From positions 124,001 to 188,000 of the forward strand of contig NZ_JBALHR010000003.1 of the NCBI RefSeq assembly GCF_036964905.1: a stretch of 64,000 nt of DNA. Reading direction: 5' to 3'. This document shows positions 18,401 through 26,046 of the stretch, in pieces (position 1 is the stretch's first letter; each line of letters begins with the position of its first letter). The position numbers and the translations under genes are program-made. The stretch comes from Gemmobacter denitrificans. Lineage in GTDB: Bacteria; Pseudomonadota; Alphaproteobacteria; Rhodobacterales; Rhodobacteraceae. The notes under the pieces are model-generated. The model was given only the letters and a program-made list of their open reading frames with translations. It did no database searches and was not told the origin of the DNA.

Positions 18401-20030
18401 CGAGCAGGCCCGGCGCGTGGCGGAAGGTCCGATGAAGGCCTATCTGGCGGCTGCTGTGGGGCTGGTGAAGCAATATGCCTGGGCCTTCCCGGCCTTCAAG
18501 AAGCCGCAGGGCATTGAAAAGCCTGATGATATTGATCTTCGCAGCCTGTCGGGCGAGGAAAACGAGGCGATCCTCGATTTCGCCTTCCAGCGCTATTTTG
18601 AGGACTCTGGCCTGTTCGGCACGGTCGAAGATGCGCTGGACCGGGTGGAAAGCCTGAAACGCATCGGCGTGACCGAGGTCGCCTGTCTGATTGATTACGG
18701 CATCGCCCCCGAAGTGGTTATGGAGGGACTTTATCCGCTGGCCGAGGTGCTGCGCCGCGCCAATGCGGGCGGGCAGCCAGAGGCGGATGATTACTCGATC
18801 GCCGCGCAGATCATCCGCCATGGCGTGACGCATCTGCAATGCACGCCCTCCATGGCGCGGATGATCCTGATGAATGAAGAAGCCAAAGGCGCGCTGGCCG
18901 GGGTGAAAACCCTGATGCTGGGCGGCGAGGCGCTGCCGGGGGCCTTTGTGCGCGATCTGCGCAAGGTCACTTCGGCGCGCATCCTCAATATGTATGGCCC
19001 GACCGAAACCACGATCTGGTCCACGGTCGAGGCAGCGGGTGATGGCGAAGGCGTGGTGAATATCGGCACGCCCATCGCCAATACGCAGGTCTATGTGCTG
19101 GATGACGCGCTGAACCCGGTGCCGCCCGGCATGGCGGGCGAGCTGTGGATTGGCGGCGATGGCGTGACGCGCGGCTATTGGCAGCGCGAAGACCTGACAG
19201 CGGAGCGTTTCAAGCCCGATCCCTTTGTGCGCGAGGGCGCTTGCCTTTGGGGCGCGCGGATGTATCGCACCGGCGATTTGGTGCGGCTACGGGCCGATGG
19301 CAAACTGGATTATCTGGGCCGCGCCGATTTTCAGGTGAAGCTGCGCGGTTATCGGATCGAGCTGGGCGAGATCGAAAGCCGTTTGGAGGAATTGCCGGGC
19401 GTGACGCAAGCCGTAGTTCTGGCGCGCGAAGATCAGCCGGGCGACCTGCGGCTGGTGGCCTATATCACCGGCACCGCCAGCGAGGCCGGGCTGAAACCGG
19501 CGCTGGCCGCCGTGCTGCCCGAACATATGGTGCCCGCGCATATCGTGTCGCTGGATCACTTCCCGCTCACGCCGAACCGCAAGGTGGATCGCAAGGCGCT
19601 GCCCGCCCCGCAGGCCGCCGTGGCCGAGCCGGTGATGCATGAGGCACCCGAGACCGATCTGCAATCGCAGATCGCCGCCGTATGGCAAAAGGTTCTGGGG
19701 GTGCCGAAAGTGGGGGCGCGCGACAATTTCTTTGCGCTTGGCGGCCATTCGCTGCTGGCGGTGCAGGCGCATCGCGAGCTGCGCGATGGTCTGGGCCTGT
19801 CGAAACTGTCGATCACCGATATCTTCCGCTTCCCCGTGCTGTCGGCCCTGGCGGCGCATCTGGGCGATGCGGGCAAGCCAAGGGCTGCACCCCCAGCCAT
19901 TGCCCCGGCGGCCCAACCTGCCGCCGCCAATACCGCGCAACCGCCGCAACCCACCGGCAATGACCGGGCCGATGCCCGCATGGATGCCATGGCGCGGCGG
20001 CGGGCATTGCGGGCCGGGCGTGACGCCTGA
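15489..20030 (+). CDS. NRPS-like protein: formyltransferase - C remnant - adenylation split by luciferase-like monooxygenase - carrier protein
   Basis: A 1513-residue multidomain protein with an AAGGAG site before its ATG. Residues 1-185 are a formyltransferase with N90, H92 and D128, spaced as in PurN/Fmt; 190-290 resemble the Fmt C-terminal domain. About 330-490 keep only the tail of a condensation domain, with no HHxxxDG motif. Adenylation begins near 500 (A3 YTSGSTGRPKG at 652-662, D698 in the A4 region) and stops near 728. Residues 735-1096 are a flavin-dependent luciferase-like monooxygenase of the NRPS-associated MupA/Atu3671 type. Adenylation then resumes at about 1100 (A5 NMYGPTE, A7 YRTGD, A10 LTPNRKVDRKAL). 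A carrier domain follows with S1421 in GGHS, then a Pro/Ala-rich tail. There is no thioesterase or reductase. It should activate an amino acid, oxidise it and perhaps N-formylate it. Confidence 0.88.
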   Translation: MNPFSCILIGNESLTRECGAALIARGHRVAALVTRNPEVAGWARGQGLPVIAQEKGWEAQVPAVDWLLSVANLSLVPEAALARAAKGGVNFHDGPLPRHAGLNAPVWAILQGDAQHGITWHRITAGVDEGAVLVQRLFDIASNDTALTLNTRCFEAALESFPDLFAALEQDLPGVAQDFTQRSLHLRSGRPAAAGRLDFTQSAESVAALVRALDHGSYWNPLTCAKLWDGRRLILAGGAEVVPGAGVPGQVLAASDDAVTVACGTGAVRLSRLTCQKGFPISGLSLPNPIAGGPDADALTAALAKVAPQELRLRKALLALDPAEVTGATEASAPDFWHSLPLALPSLALGALAAVRLAGKAEADLALAVAPEAGIIADWTPLRVVASGPVAQAVAVVEGAMASASGFALDLLARERRLFGLKPPAFGIGAAPIAGTVVTLSPDALHYDASRLPKPQAEALVARIAGFVAAEEPMLEARPVLTEAEREATLYAPNRTQKPYDSSVCIHQAFEAQVARSPDAVAVVFEGHSLTYAALNARANRAAHVLIGMGVRPGALVGLHCRRSLDLMVGALAIFKAGGAYVPMDPAYPADRTALFIEDSGCPVIVTQSALEGSLPRAVDLLCLDTDGRLAVADDRNPQSGVTSADLAYMIYTSGSTGRPKGVMVEHRNVANFFAGMDDRIDHAAGSVWLAVTSLSFDISVLELFWTLARGFKLVLTSDENRALVSNGRIGSAKGMEFSLYYWGNDDGAGSKKYELLLEGAKFADSHGFCAVWTPERHFHAFGGPYPNPAVTGAAVASITRNIAVRAGSVVLPLHHPARVAEDWAVIDNLTNGRAGLAVASGWQPDDFVLRPENTPPNNRAAMFDGIAQVRRLWRGETVDFPTKTGTFGVVTQPRPVSKELEVWITTAGNPATWREAGEIGAHVLTHLLGQSIEEVAGKIAIYHEALRKAGHDPARFKVTLMLHTYVARDREQARRVAEGPMKAYLAAAVGLVKQYAWAFPAFKKPQGIEKPDDIDLRSLSGEENEAILDFAFQRYFEDSGLFGTVEDALDRVESLKRIGVTEVACLIDYGIAPEVVMEGLYPLAEVLRRANAGGQPEADDYSIAAQIIRHGVTHLQCTPSMARMILMNEEAKGALAGVKTLMLGGEALPGAFVRDLRKVTSARILNMYGPTETTIWSTVEAAGDGEGVVNIGTPIANTQVYVLDDALNPVPPGMAGELWIGGDGVTRGYWQREDLTAERFKPDPFVREGACLWGARMYRTGDLVRLRADGKLDYLGRADFQVKLRGYRIELGEIESRLEELPGVTQAVVLAREDQPGDLRLVAYITGTASEAGLKPALAAVLPEHMVPAHIVSLDHFPLTPNRKVDRKALPAPQAAVAEPVMHEAPETDLQSQIAAVWQKVLGVPKVGARDNFFALGGHSLLAVQAHRELRDGLGLSKLSITDIFRFPVLSALAAHLGDAGKPRAAPPAIAPAAQPAAANTAQPPQPTGNDRADARMDAMARRRALRAGRDA

Positions 20031-20084
20031 CCGAAACCGACGCTTCGCGCTTTTCCAGCGGCGCGGGGCGCGGTAAAGGGCATC

Positions 20085-21185
20085 ATGCGACAGACCCTGA
20101 CCGAGATTTACGAATCCCGCGTGGCCGACGGCCGCCTGAAGCCCGATCCGGCGCAGCATGGCGTGCTGCCGATGTTCGAGGCGTTGCGCACCTGGCTTGA
20201 AGCCAATCCCCTGCGCAAGACCGGGCTTTTTGCTGGGCTGTTCGCCCGACCTGTCACACCGCCCAAGGGCATTTACCTTTGGGGCGGGGTCGGGCGCGGC
20301 AAATCCATGGTGATGGACCTGTTTGTCGATCATCTGGAGATCACGGCCAAGCGGCGGGTGCATTTCCATGCCTTCATGCAGGAAATCCACCGCGGCTTGC
20401 ATGCCGCCCGCCAGCGCGGGGTGGAAGATGCGTTGAAACCGGTGGCGGATGCGGTCGCCCGCGAAACGCGGCTGCTGGCCTTTGACGAAATGCAGATCAC
20501 CGACATCACCGATGCGATGATCGTGGGGCGGTTGTTCCAGATGCTGCTGGAAGATGGGGTGGTGATCGTGACCACGTCCAACCGCGTGCCCGAAGATCTG
20601 TACAAGAATGGCCTGAACCGTGCGCTGTTTCTGCCCTTCATCGACCTGATCCGCGACAGGTTTCAGGTGCATGAACTGCAAAGCCCGAATGATTACCGCC
20701 AGCACCGGCTGCAGGGCGCGCAGGTCTATTTTCATCCGGCTGGGCAGGCGGGCCCGGTGATTGACCGGATCTGGGCCGATCTGTCCGGTGGAGGCGCCGC
20801 GACAGCGCTGCATCTGGAAGTGAACGGCCGTCAGGTGGAACTGCCGCGCTTTGCCAATGGGGTCGCGCGCGCCACGTTCTGGGACCTGTGCGCCCGCCCG
20901 CTGGGCGCTGCCGATTATCTGGCCATTGCGGGGGCGGTGCGGGTGCTGATCCTGGAAGACATCCCCCAGCTTTCGGCCAGCAATTACAACGAGGCCAAGC
21001 GCTTTGTCACGCTGATCGACGCGCTGTATGAAGGCAAGGTTCGGTTGATCTGTTCTGCGGCGGATGTGCCGGAACGGCTTTACATCGAAGGAACCGGAGC
21101 CTTCGAATTTGAACGCACCGCCAGCCGCCTGCGCGAGATGCAGGATGCCAATTGGGGTGCCATCCGGCCGCCGGATCAGGGGTGA
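20085..21185 (+). CDS. zapE: AFG1-like ATPase, cell division protein ZapE
   Basis: A 366-residue AFG1/ZapE P-loop ATPase. In Escherichia coli, ZapE acts at the septum and affects FtsZ-ring stability; mitochondrial AFG1 relatives take part in protein quality control. Walker A is GGVGRGKSM near residues 65-73, Walker B is RLLAFDEMQITD near 128-139, and the VTTSNRVPEDLYKNGLNR stretch is a family hallmark. The length is normal. The start ATG at 20085 follows a 54-bp gap after the NRPS-like gene. It is a housekeeping gene and marks the right end of the biosynthetic block. It converges with the sbtB-like gene with only 3 bp between stop codons. Confidence 0.92.
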   Translation: MRQTLTEIYESRVADGRLKPDPAQHGVLPMFEALRTWLEANPLRKTGLFAGLFARPVTPPKGIYLWGGVGRGKSMVMDLFVDHLEITAKRRVHFHAFMQEIHRGLHAARQRGVEDALKPVADAVARETRLLAFDEMQITDITDAMIVGRLFQMLLEDGVVIVTTSNRVPEDLYKNGLNRALFLPFIDLIRDRFQVHELQSPNDYRQHRLQGAQVYFHPAGQAGPVIDRIWADLSGGGAATALHLEVNGRQVELPRFANGVARATFWDLCARPLGAADYLAIAGAVRVLILEDIPQLSASNYNEAKRFVTLIDALYEGKVRLICSAADVPERLYIEGTGAFEFERTASRLREMQDANWGAIRPPDQG

Positions 21186-21188
21186 GTG

Positions 21189-21497
21189 TCAGAACCGCTC
21201 GGCCCGCAGCACCTGCGCCTCGGTGATGCTGACCACGCCGATATGACGTTCCACCACTGCAAAAGCGGCATCCAGCAGCGTGTCCAGCCGGTCGGGGCGG
21301 ATCAGGCAGATCACTGCCACCATGCCGGACCGTCCCACCTGACCTTCACGCGTCCAGCGACCTGACCGGCCCGATCCGCCCAGCACAGGCAGCACGGTAA
21401 AGCCGGTCACCCCTGCCTTTTCCAGCGCGGCAGTCAGACGGCTTTCCATCGGGGCCTCGATGATGATTTCGACGCGCTTCGCGGCATGGGTCTGCAT
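21189..21497 (-). CDS. PII-like protein, SbtB type
   Basis: A 102-residue small ferredoxin-fold PII-like protein (KRVEIIIEAPMESRLTAALEKAG at the N-terminus, then a variable T-loop region around GGSGRSGRWTREGQ). It lies 3 nt after the sbtA stop and reads in the same direction, which is the main evidence for the SbtB assignment. SbtB in cyanobacteria binds adenyl nucleotides and blocks SbtA. The C-terminal CGPxGC redox loop of many cyanobacterial SbtB proteins is absent. It probably regulates the bicarbonate transporter beside it; its ligand is not known. Confidence 0.7.
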   Translation of the reverse strand: MQTHAAKRVEIIIEAPMESRLTAALEKAGVTGFTVLPVLGGSGRSGRWTREGQVGRSGMVAVICLIRPDRLDTLLDAAFAVVERHIGVVSITEAQVLRAERF

Positions 21498-21500
21498 CGG

Positions 21501-22478
21501 TCAGGCTCCGGTCAAGGTCTGGGCGAGCGCGATATAGAGCGGGATGCCCAGTGTCAGGTTGAAGGGAAAGGTGATGCCAAGCGCCAGCGTCAGCGACAGG
21601 GCCGGATTGGCGGCGGGCAGGGCCACGCGCATCGCAGCGGGGACCGCGATATAGCTGGCCGATGCGCAAAGCACCATCAGCAGCGCCACGCCCCCGGGCG
21701 ACAGGCCCAGCAGCAGCGCCGTTGCCAATCCGAAACCCGCGCCGATCAGTGGCATCAGCAGGCCAAAGGCCAGCGTGCCGCCCCCCAGCACGCCCCGTGC
21801 GCCCTTCAACCCGCGCCCGGCGACCAGCCCCATATCCAGCAGGAACAGGCACAGCACGCCCTGGAAGGGGGCAACGATGAAGGCATCAATCTTGGCCAGA
21901 CCTGTTTCACCGGTGGCCAGCCCGATCAGGAAAGACCCGACCAGCAGCACGATCGACCCGTTGAAGGCGATCTCGCGCCACAGATCGGGGTCATTGTCGC
22001 GCTCCGCTCCGGCGCGATTGGCCAGCCAAAGGGCGGTCAGGATGGCGGGGGCTTCCATCGCGGCGGCGACGGCGACCATATAGCCTTCGGCCGCAATCCC
22101 TTGCGCCTGCAGAACGGATGATGCCGTGACAAAGGTCACGATGGAGATCGATCCATAATGCGCCGCCACGGCCGCTGCATCGGTGGGGCCCAGCCGGGTG
22201 ATGGCGCGGATCAGCGCATAGGCCACCAGCGGAAGTGCCGCAGACAGCACGACCCCCGCCAGCAAGGCCGCGATCAGTCGCCCATCCACCCCATGCGCCG
22301 CCACCGCCGCACCGCCCTTGAAACCGATGGCGAACAACAGATACAGCGACATCCCTTTTGCCACAGCCTCGGGCACCGTCAGATCGGATCGCGCCAGCGC
22401 CGCAGCCAGCCCCAGCACAAAGCTCAGGATCATTGGTGACAGAAGGTTGGCAGCCGCCAGCGACAGGATTTCGGACAT
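21501..22478 (-). CDS. sbtA: SbtA-family sodium-dependent bicarbonate transporter
   Basis: The 325-residue integral membrane protein is built of about ten hydrophobic helices in two similar halves, as in the SbtA (formerly DUF897) family. Recognisable parts are the N-terminal LLSPMILSFVLGLAAALARSD, GFKGGAAVA and the later RVALPAANPALSLTLALGITFPFNLT stretch, which matches the conserved family end. Cyanobacterial SbtA imports bicarbonate with sodium. The gene lies between carbonic anhydrase (90 bp upstream) and the SbtB-like regulator (3 bp downstream) on the same strand, so the three form an inorganic-carbon operon. Bicarbonate could serve anaplerotic carboxylation or autotrophic growth with H2. 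Confidence 0.85.
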   Translation of the reverse strand: MSEILSLAAANLLSPMILSFVLGLAAALARSDLTVPEAVAKGMSLYLLFAIGFKGGAAVAAHGVDGRLIAALLAGVVLSAALPLVAYALIRAITRLGPTDAAAVAAHYGSISIVTFVTASSVLQAQGIAAEGYMVAVAAAMEAPAILTALWLANRAGAERDNDPDLWREIAFNGSIVLLVGSFLIGLATGETGLAKIDAFIVAPFQGVLCLFLLDMGLVAGRGLKGARGVLGGGTLAFGLLMPLIGAGFGLATALLLGLSPGGVALLMVLCASASYIAVPAAMRVALPAANPALSLTLALGITFPFNLTLGIPLYIALAQTLTGA

Positions 22479-22568
22479 GGCTTTCCCTTTGGGTTTTGTC
22501 CCATCTGGGCAGCAAGGCCACCCGGTTCAAGCCCCGCGCAGCAGGGCAGGCGCGTGCTTGTGGGTCGG

Positions 22569-23216
22569 TTACAGCGGCACGAAGCTGCGCGAGGCCGGAT
22601 CGTATTGCTCCACCCCGCCTTCGGCCATATCGTTCCACAATCCGTGCAATGTCAGATATTCGGATTCGACGGCCGCCTTCACAAAGGGGAAGGTCATCAG
22701 GTTTTCAAGGCTGACCAACACCGCCTCGCGTTCCAACGCACGGGGGCGATCTGCTTCGGGCAGATGCGCAACCCGGTCATAGCCGGGGCGCAGGATATCC
22801 ATCCAGCGGCCCACAAAGCTTGACTTTTCAAGTAGTTGCGGCGCGTGGCCCGAGCACATGTCATGGCAGCCCTTCACGCCGCCACAATTGCTGTGACCCA
22901 GAACCACGATATGCGCGACCTTCAGCGCGGACACCGCATATTCCACCGCAGCCGAAGTGCCGTGATATTCGCCATCCGGGTTATAGGGCGGCACCAGATT
23001 GGCGATGTTGCGATGAATGAAGAACTCGCCTTCATCCGCACCGAAGATCGACGTCACATGCACGCGCGAGTCGCAGCAGGAAATCACCATGGCACGGGGA
23101 TGCTGGCCACTTTCGGCCAGACGGCGATACCAGGCCTTGTTGCTTTGATAGGTCGTCGCCTTCCAGCCGTGATAGCGGCTTACAAGATAGGCGGGCAGCG
23201 GCTTGGCGTGGTCCAA
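22569..23216 (-). CDS. beta-class carbonic anhydrase
   Basis: Interconverts CO2 and bicarbonate in the cytoplasm. The zinc site is clear: C47 and the D49/R51 pair in CCDSRV, and the HSNCGG motif with the second set of His and Cys ligands. I start it at the TTG at 23216 (215 residues), which has a CGGAG site upstream and gives the family's usual AKPLPAYLVSRYHGWK beginning. The frame also has an ATG at 23372, but that would overlap the divergent small gene at 23359 and add a sequence without family likeness. It heads the carbonic anhydrase-sbtA-sbtB operon. Confidence 0.9.
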   Translation of the reverse strand: MDHAKPLPAYLVSRYHGWKATTYQSNKAWYRRLAESGQHPRAMVISCCDSRVHVTSIFGADEGEFFIHRNIANLVPPYNPDGEYHGTSAAVEYAVSALKVAHIVVLGHSNCGGVKGCHDMCSGHAPQLLEKSSFVGRWMDILRPGYDRVAHLPEADRPRALEREAVLVSLENLMTFPFVKAAVESEYLTLHGLWNDMAEGGVEQYDPASRSFVPL

Positions 23217-23358
23217 TCGGGTCTCCGTCAGCTGTGCGTTTCGACCGGGGAATACGCGGCAATCGCAGAAAATTCGAGAGGTTTCTTTTTGGGCAGGCAA
23301 CCATTTGTTCAGGCTGGCGGCGCAGGATGCCCTTGGGTGCGACGGAGTGGGTTGGAAA

Positions 23359-23745
23359 ATGACAAATGGCAACGTAACGGTCCTGCGGCCGCAAGACCGC
23401 CTGCGCCAGAATGTGGCGCCGGTAGCCGCGATCTATCGCGATCTGGGCACCGTGCAGGCGGAACAGGTGGTCACACGGGCCCTGGGTGAACTGGCACTGG
23501 CCATGTCGGGTCTGGCCGCGCAGGTGCGCGCGCAGGATCTGAGCGATCTGGCGCGGCAATTGCGGCGCTTGCAGCGGATGGCCGATCAACTGGGTCTGGA
23601 AAGCCTTGGCACAGTGGCCGAACATGTGCGCATCTGCCTTGATCAGGGGGATGCGACGGCCTTCTCGGCGGTCTGGGCGCGCTTGATCCGGGTGGCCGAA
23701 AGGTCGCTTGCGGGCGACAAGGATCTGCTGGACCGGTCGCTTTAG
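23359..23745 (+). CDS. small helical protein, Hpt-domain-like without an obvious phosphorylatable histidine
   Basis: A 128-residue, mostly helical protein that I do not recognise with certainty. The central helices (ELALAMSGLAAQVRAQ, LARQLRRLQRMADQLGLESLGTVAEHV) resemble a histidine-phosphotransfer four-helix bundle. However, where Hpt domains carry the AHxLKG histidine, this one has ARQLRRL. It may be a degenerate Hpt or a binding partner without phosphotransfer. I start it at the ATG at 23359 (MTNGNVTVLRPQDRL), not in the longer frame that overlaps carbonic anhydrase. It lies 62 bp upstream of the aminopeptidase on the same strand. Confidence 0.6.
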   Translation: MTNGNVTVLRPQDRLRQNVAPVAAIYRDLGTVQAEQVVTRALGELALAMSGLAAQVRAQDLSDLARQLRRLQRMADQLGLESLGTVAEHVRICLDQGDATAFSAVWARLIRVAERSLAGDKDLLDRSL

Positions 23746-23807
23746 GCGGCTTGCGGGCGGCGATGGATGGTCTAGGCTGGCACCGGTCCACAGTCCCGGA
23801 GCGTGCC

Positions 23808-25184
23808 ATGACCCCGAATTTCGCCGACCAAGCCCAGCCGTCGCGACCGCTGCATGTTGTCGCGGCTGACAATCTTGATGCTTGGCTTGCTGCGCAACCC
23901 CCGGAAATTGCGACCTGGCTGCGCGATGGCGGTTTTCGCGCGGCGCTTGGCGAAGTGATGCTGTTGCCCGGCGGATCGGGCAGTGTTGCGGGGGCGGCAA
24001 TCGGGCTGGGAACCCCGGCCAGCCGGGCGCGCCAGCGCTTTGGTCTGGCACGCGCAGTGTCCAGCCTGCCCGCTGGTGCCTGGCATTTCGAAGGCCTGCC
24101 CGCCGATATGGCCACCGAAACCGCACTTGGATGGCAGCTGGCGCAATACCGGTTTGATCGCTACCGGCCCGCAGACCGAACCGCGCCCCAGCTGAAATGC
24201 CCCGAAGGTGTGGATGAGGCGCTGGTTCTGGCCATGGCCGAAGGCGAATGTCTGACGCGCGATCTGATCAATACCCCTGCTGCCGATATGGGACCAGCCG
24301 AGCTTGAAGCCGCGTTCCTTGCGCTGGCCGACCGCTTCGGAGCAGCCACGCAAGTGGTGCAGGGGCCTGATCTGGAAGAAGGCTTTCCCATGATCCATGC
24401 CGTGGGCAAGGGATCGGACCGCGCGCCGCGCCTGTTGTCGCTGCGATGGGGGCAGACCGGCCCCAGCCTGACGCTGGTTGGCAAGGGGGTCTGTTTCGAT
24501 ACGGGGGGCCTCAATCTCAAACCCTCCTCCGGCATGCAGTTGATGAAAAAGGACATGGGGGGTGCGGCCACGGTCATGGGCCTTGCGCTGATGATCATGC
24601 GGTTGGGCCTGCCGATCCGGCTGCGGGTCATCGTGCCTGCGGTGGAAAACAGTGTGTCGGGCCGGGCCATGCGGCCCAAGGATATCCTGCGGTCGCGCAA
24701 GGGATTGACGGTCGAGGTGAACGATACCGATGCCGAAGGTCGGCTGGTTCTGGGCGATGCGCTGGCTTGGGCCGCCGAGGAAAACCCGGAACTGCTGGTG
24801 TCGATGGCAACGCTGACCGGTGCTGCGCGGGTCGCGGTCGGGCCCGATCTGGCCCCCTATTTCACGGATGATGACAGCATGGCCCGCGCGCTGGAGGCCG
24901 GCGCCCGTGCCGGGGCCGATCCGGTCTGGCGCCTGCCGTTCCATACGCCCTATGAAAGCGTGATCGAACCGGGGATTGCCGATCTGGACAATGCGCCGGG
25001 GTTTGGCTTCGCGGGATCGATCACCGCCGCGCTGTTCCTGCGCCGTTTTGCCGATCACCCGCGCTACATGCATTTCGACATCTACGGTCATACACCGACC
25101 GACGCCCCGGCCCGGCCCAAGGGCGGGGTGGGGCAGGGCGCGCGCGCCCTGCTTTTTGCGCTGCCTGATATGCTGGGGCTTTGA
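23808..25184 (+). CDS. M17 leucyl aminopeptidase family protein
   Basis: A 458-residue metallopeptidase that removes N-terminal amino acids from peptides in the cytoplasm. The two-metal M17 core is intact: GKGVCFDTGGLNLKPSSGM supplies the lysine and aspartate region, MKKDMGGAA carries the second lysine and aspartate, and NDTDAEGRLVLGDAL is the family signature with Asp and Glu metal ligands and the catalytic arginine. I use the ATG at 23808, which has a CGGAG site upstream, rather than 23751. Its stop is 3 bp before the NlpC/P60 gene, so the two are cotranscribed. The pairing suggests peptide (perhaps muropeptide) turnover. Confidence 0.9.
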   Translation: MTPNFADQAQPSRPLHVVAADNLDAWLAAQPPEIATWLRDGGFRAALGEVMLLPGGSGSVAGAAIGLGTPASRARQRFGLARAVSSLPAGAWHFEGLPADMATETALGWQLAQYRFDRYRPADRTAPQLKCPEGVDEALVLAMAEGECLTRDLINTPAADMGPAELEAAFLALADRFGAATQVVQGPDLEEGFPMIHAVGKGSDRAPRLLSLRWGQTGPSLTLVGKGVCFDTGGLNLKPSSGMQLMKKDMGGAATVMGLALMIMRLGLPIRLRVIVPAVENSVSGRAMRPKDILRSRKGLTVEVNDTDAEGRLVLGDALAWAAEENPELLVSMATLTGAARVAVGPDLAPYFTDDDSMARALEAGARAGADPVWRLPFHTPYESVIEPGIADLDNAPGFGFAGSITAALFLRRFADHPRYMHFDIYGHTPTDAPARPKGGVGQGARALLFALPDMLGL

Positions 25185-25187
25185 CCG

Positions 25188-26021
25188 ATGGACCGCCGCC
25201 TGACCCCCGCCAATGCCCGTGTCGCGCTGGAAAGCCTGCGTGGCCTCGTTGATGCGCCCCGCTTTATGCCCGGTGAACCCGCTCAGGTCGCAGCGCCGTT
25301 GGCCGATCTGCTCAAATCCCCCGGCGGCGCGCGTGACCGGCAACTGCTGTGCGGTGATCCGGTGACGGTGATCGAACGCCACGAGGGCTGGGCCTTTCTG
25401 CAGGCGGCAAAGGATGGCTATTGCGGCTATCTGCCCGAAAGCCTGCTAGGCCCTGCCAGCACCGCGACCCATTGGGTCGCCACCCCTGCCACGCATCTGT
25501 ATGACGGACCGAAGGTTCAGCATCGCGAACTGGCTTGCCTGTATATGGGGACAAGGCTGCGGGTGACCGGCCAATTGGGTGCCTGGGCGGAAACCCCGCA
25601 GGGTTTTGTGCCCGCAAGCCATATCAAGCCGCTGGGCCAGCATCACGCCGATCCGGCCACAGTGGCGCAGATGTTTCTGCACACCCCTTATCTTTGGGGC
25701 GGCAATTCCCGTGCAGGGATCGATTGTTCGGGGCTGGTGCAGATCGCCTTTCAGGCCTGCGGCATCGCGCTGCCGGGGGACAGCGACCTGCAGGCGGTCT
25801 GCGGCCAGCCGATGCCTGACGACCAGCCCTTGCGCCGCAATGATCTGATCTTCTGGAAGGGGCATGTGGCCATCGCGCTCGCCGCCGACCGGATGATCCA
25901 TGCCACAGCCGCCACCATGTCGGTGACCGAAGAACCCATTCCGGCGGCCATTGCCCGAATAGAGGCGGCGGGCGATGGCCCCGTCACGGCGCGCCGCAGG
26001 GTCGCAGGTAGCGCGTCCTGA
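25188..26021 (+). CDS. NlpC/P60 family cysteine peptidase with SH3-like domains
   Basis: A 277-residue protein with two SH3-like regions (about 50-90 and 100-148), followed by a C-terminal NlpC/P60 papain-like domain. Catalytic C180 lies in GIDCSGLVQ and the histidine is H226 in KGHVAIAL; H238 in MIHATA is a likely third residue. WGGNSRAG before the cysteine is typical. Family members cleave gamma-D-Glu-mDAP bonds in peptidoglycan peptides. No signal peptide is visible, so it probably acts in the cytoplasm on recycled muropeptides, in line with the aminopeptidase gene 3 bp upstream. Domain order and length are as in alphaproteobacterial homologues. Confidence 0.85.
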   Translation: MDRRLTPANARVALESLRGLVDAPRFMPGEPAQVAAPLADLLKSPGGARDRQLLCGDPVTVIERHEGWAFLQAAKDGYCGYLPESLLGPASTATHWVATPATHLYDGPKVQHRELACLYMGTRLRVTGQLGAWAETPQGFVPASHIKPLGQHHADPATVAQMFLHTPYLWGGNSRAGIDCSGLVQIAFQACGIALPGDSDLQAVCGQPMPDDQPLRRNDLIFWKGHVAIALAADRMIHATAATMSVTEEPIPAAIARIEAAGDGPVTARRRVAGSAS

Positions 26022-26046
26022 TCTGTCATTCGTGAAAGCAGAAGGG

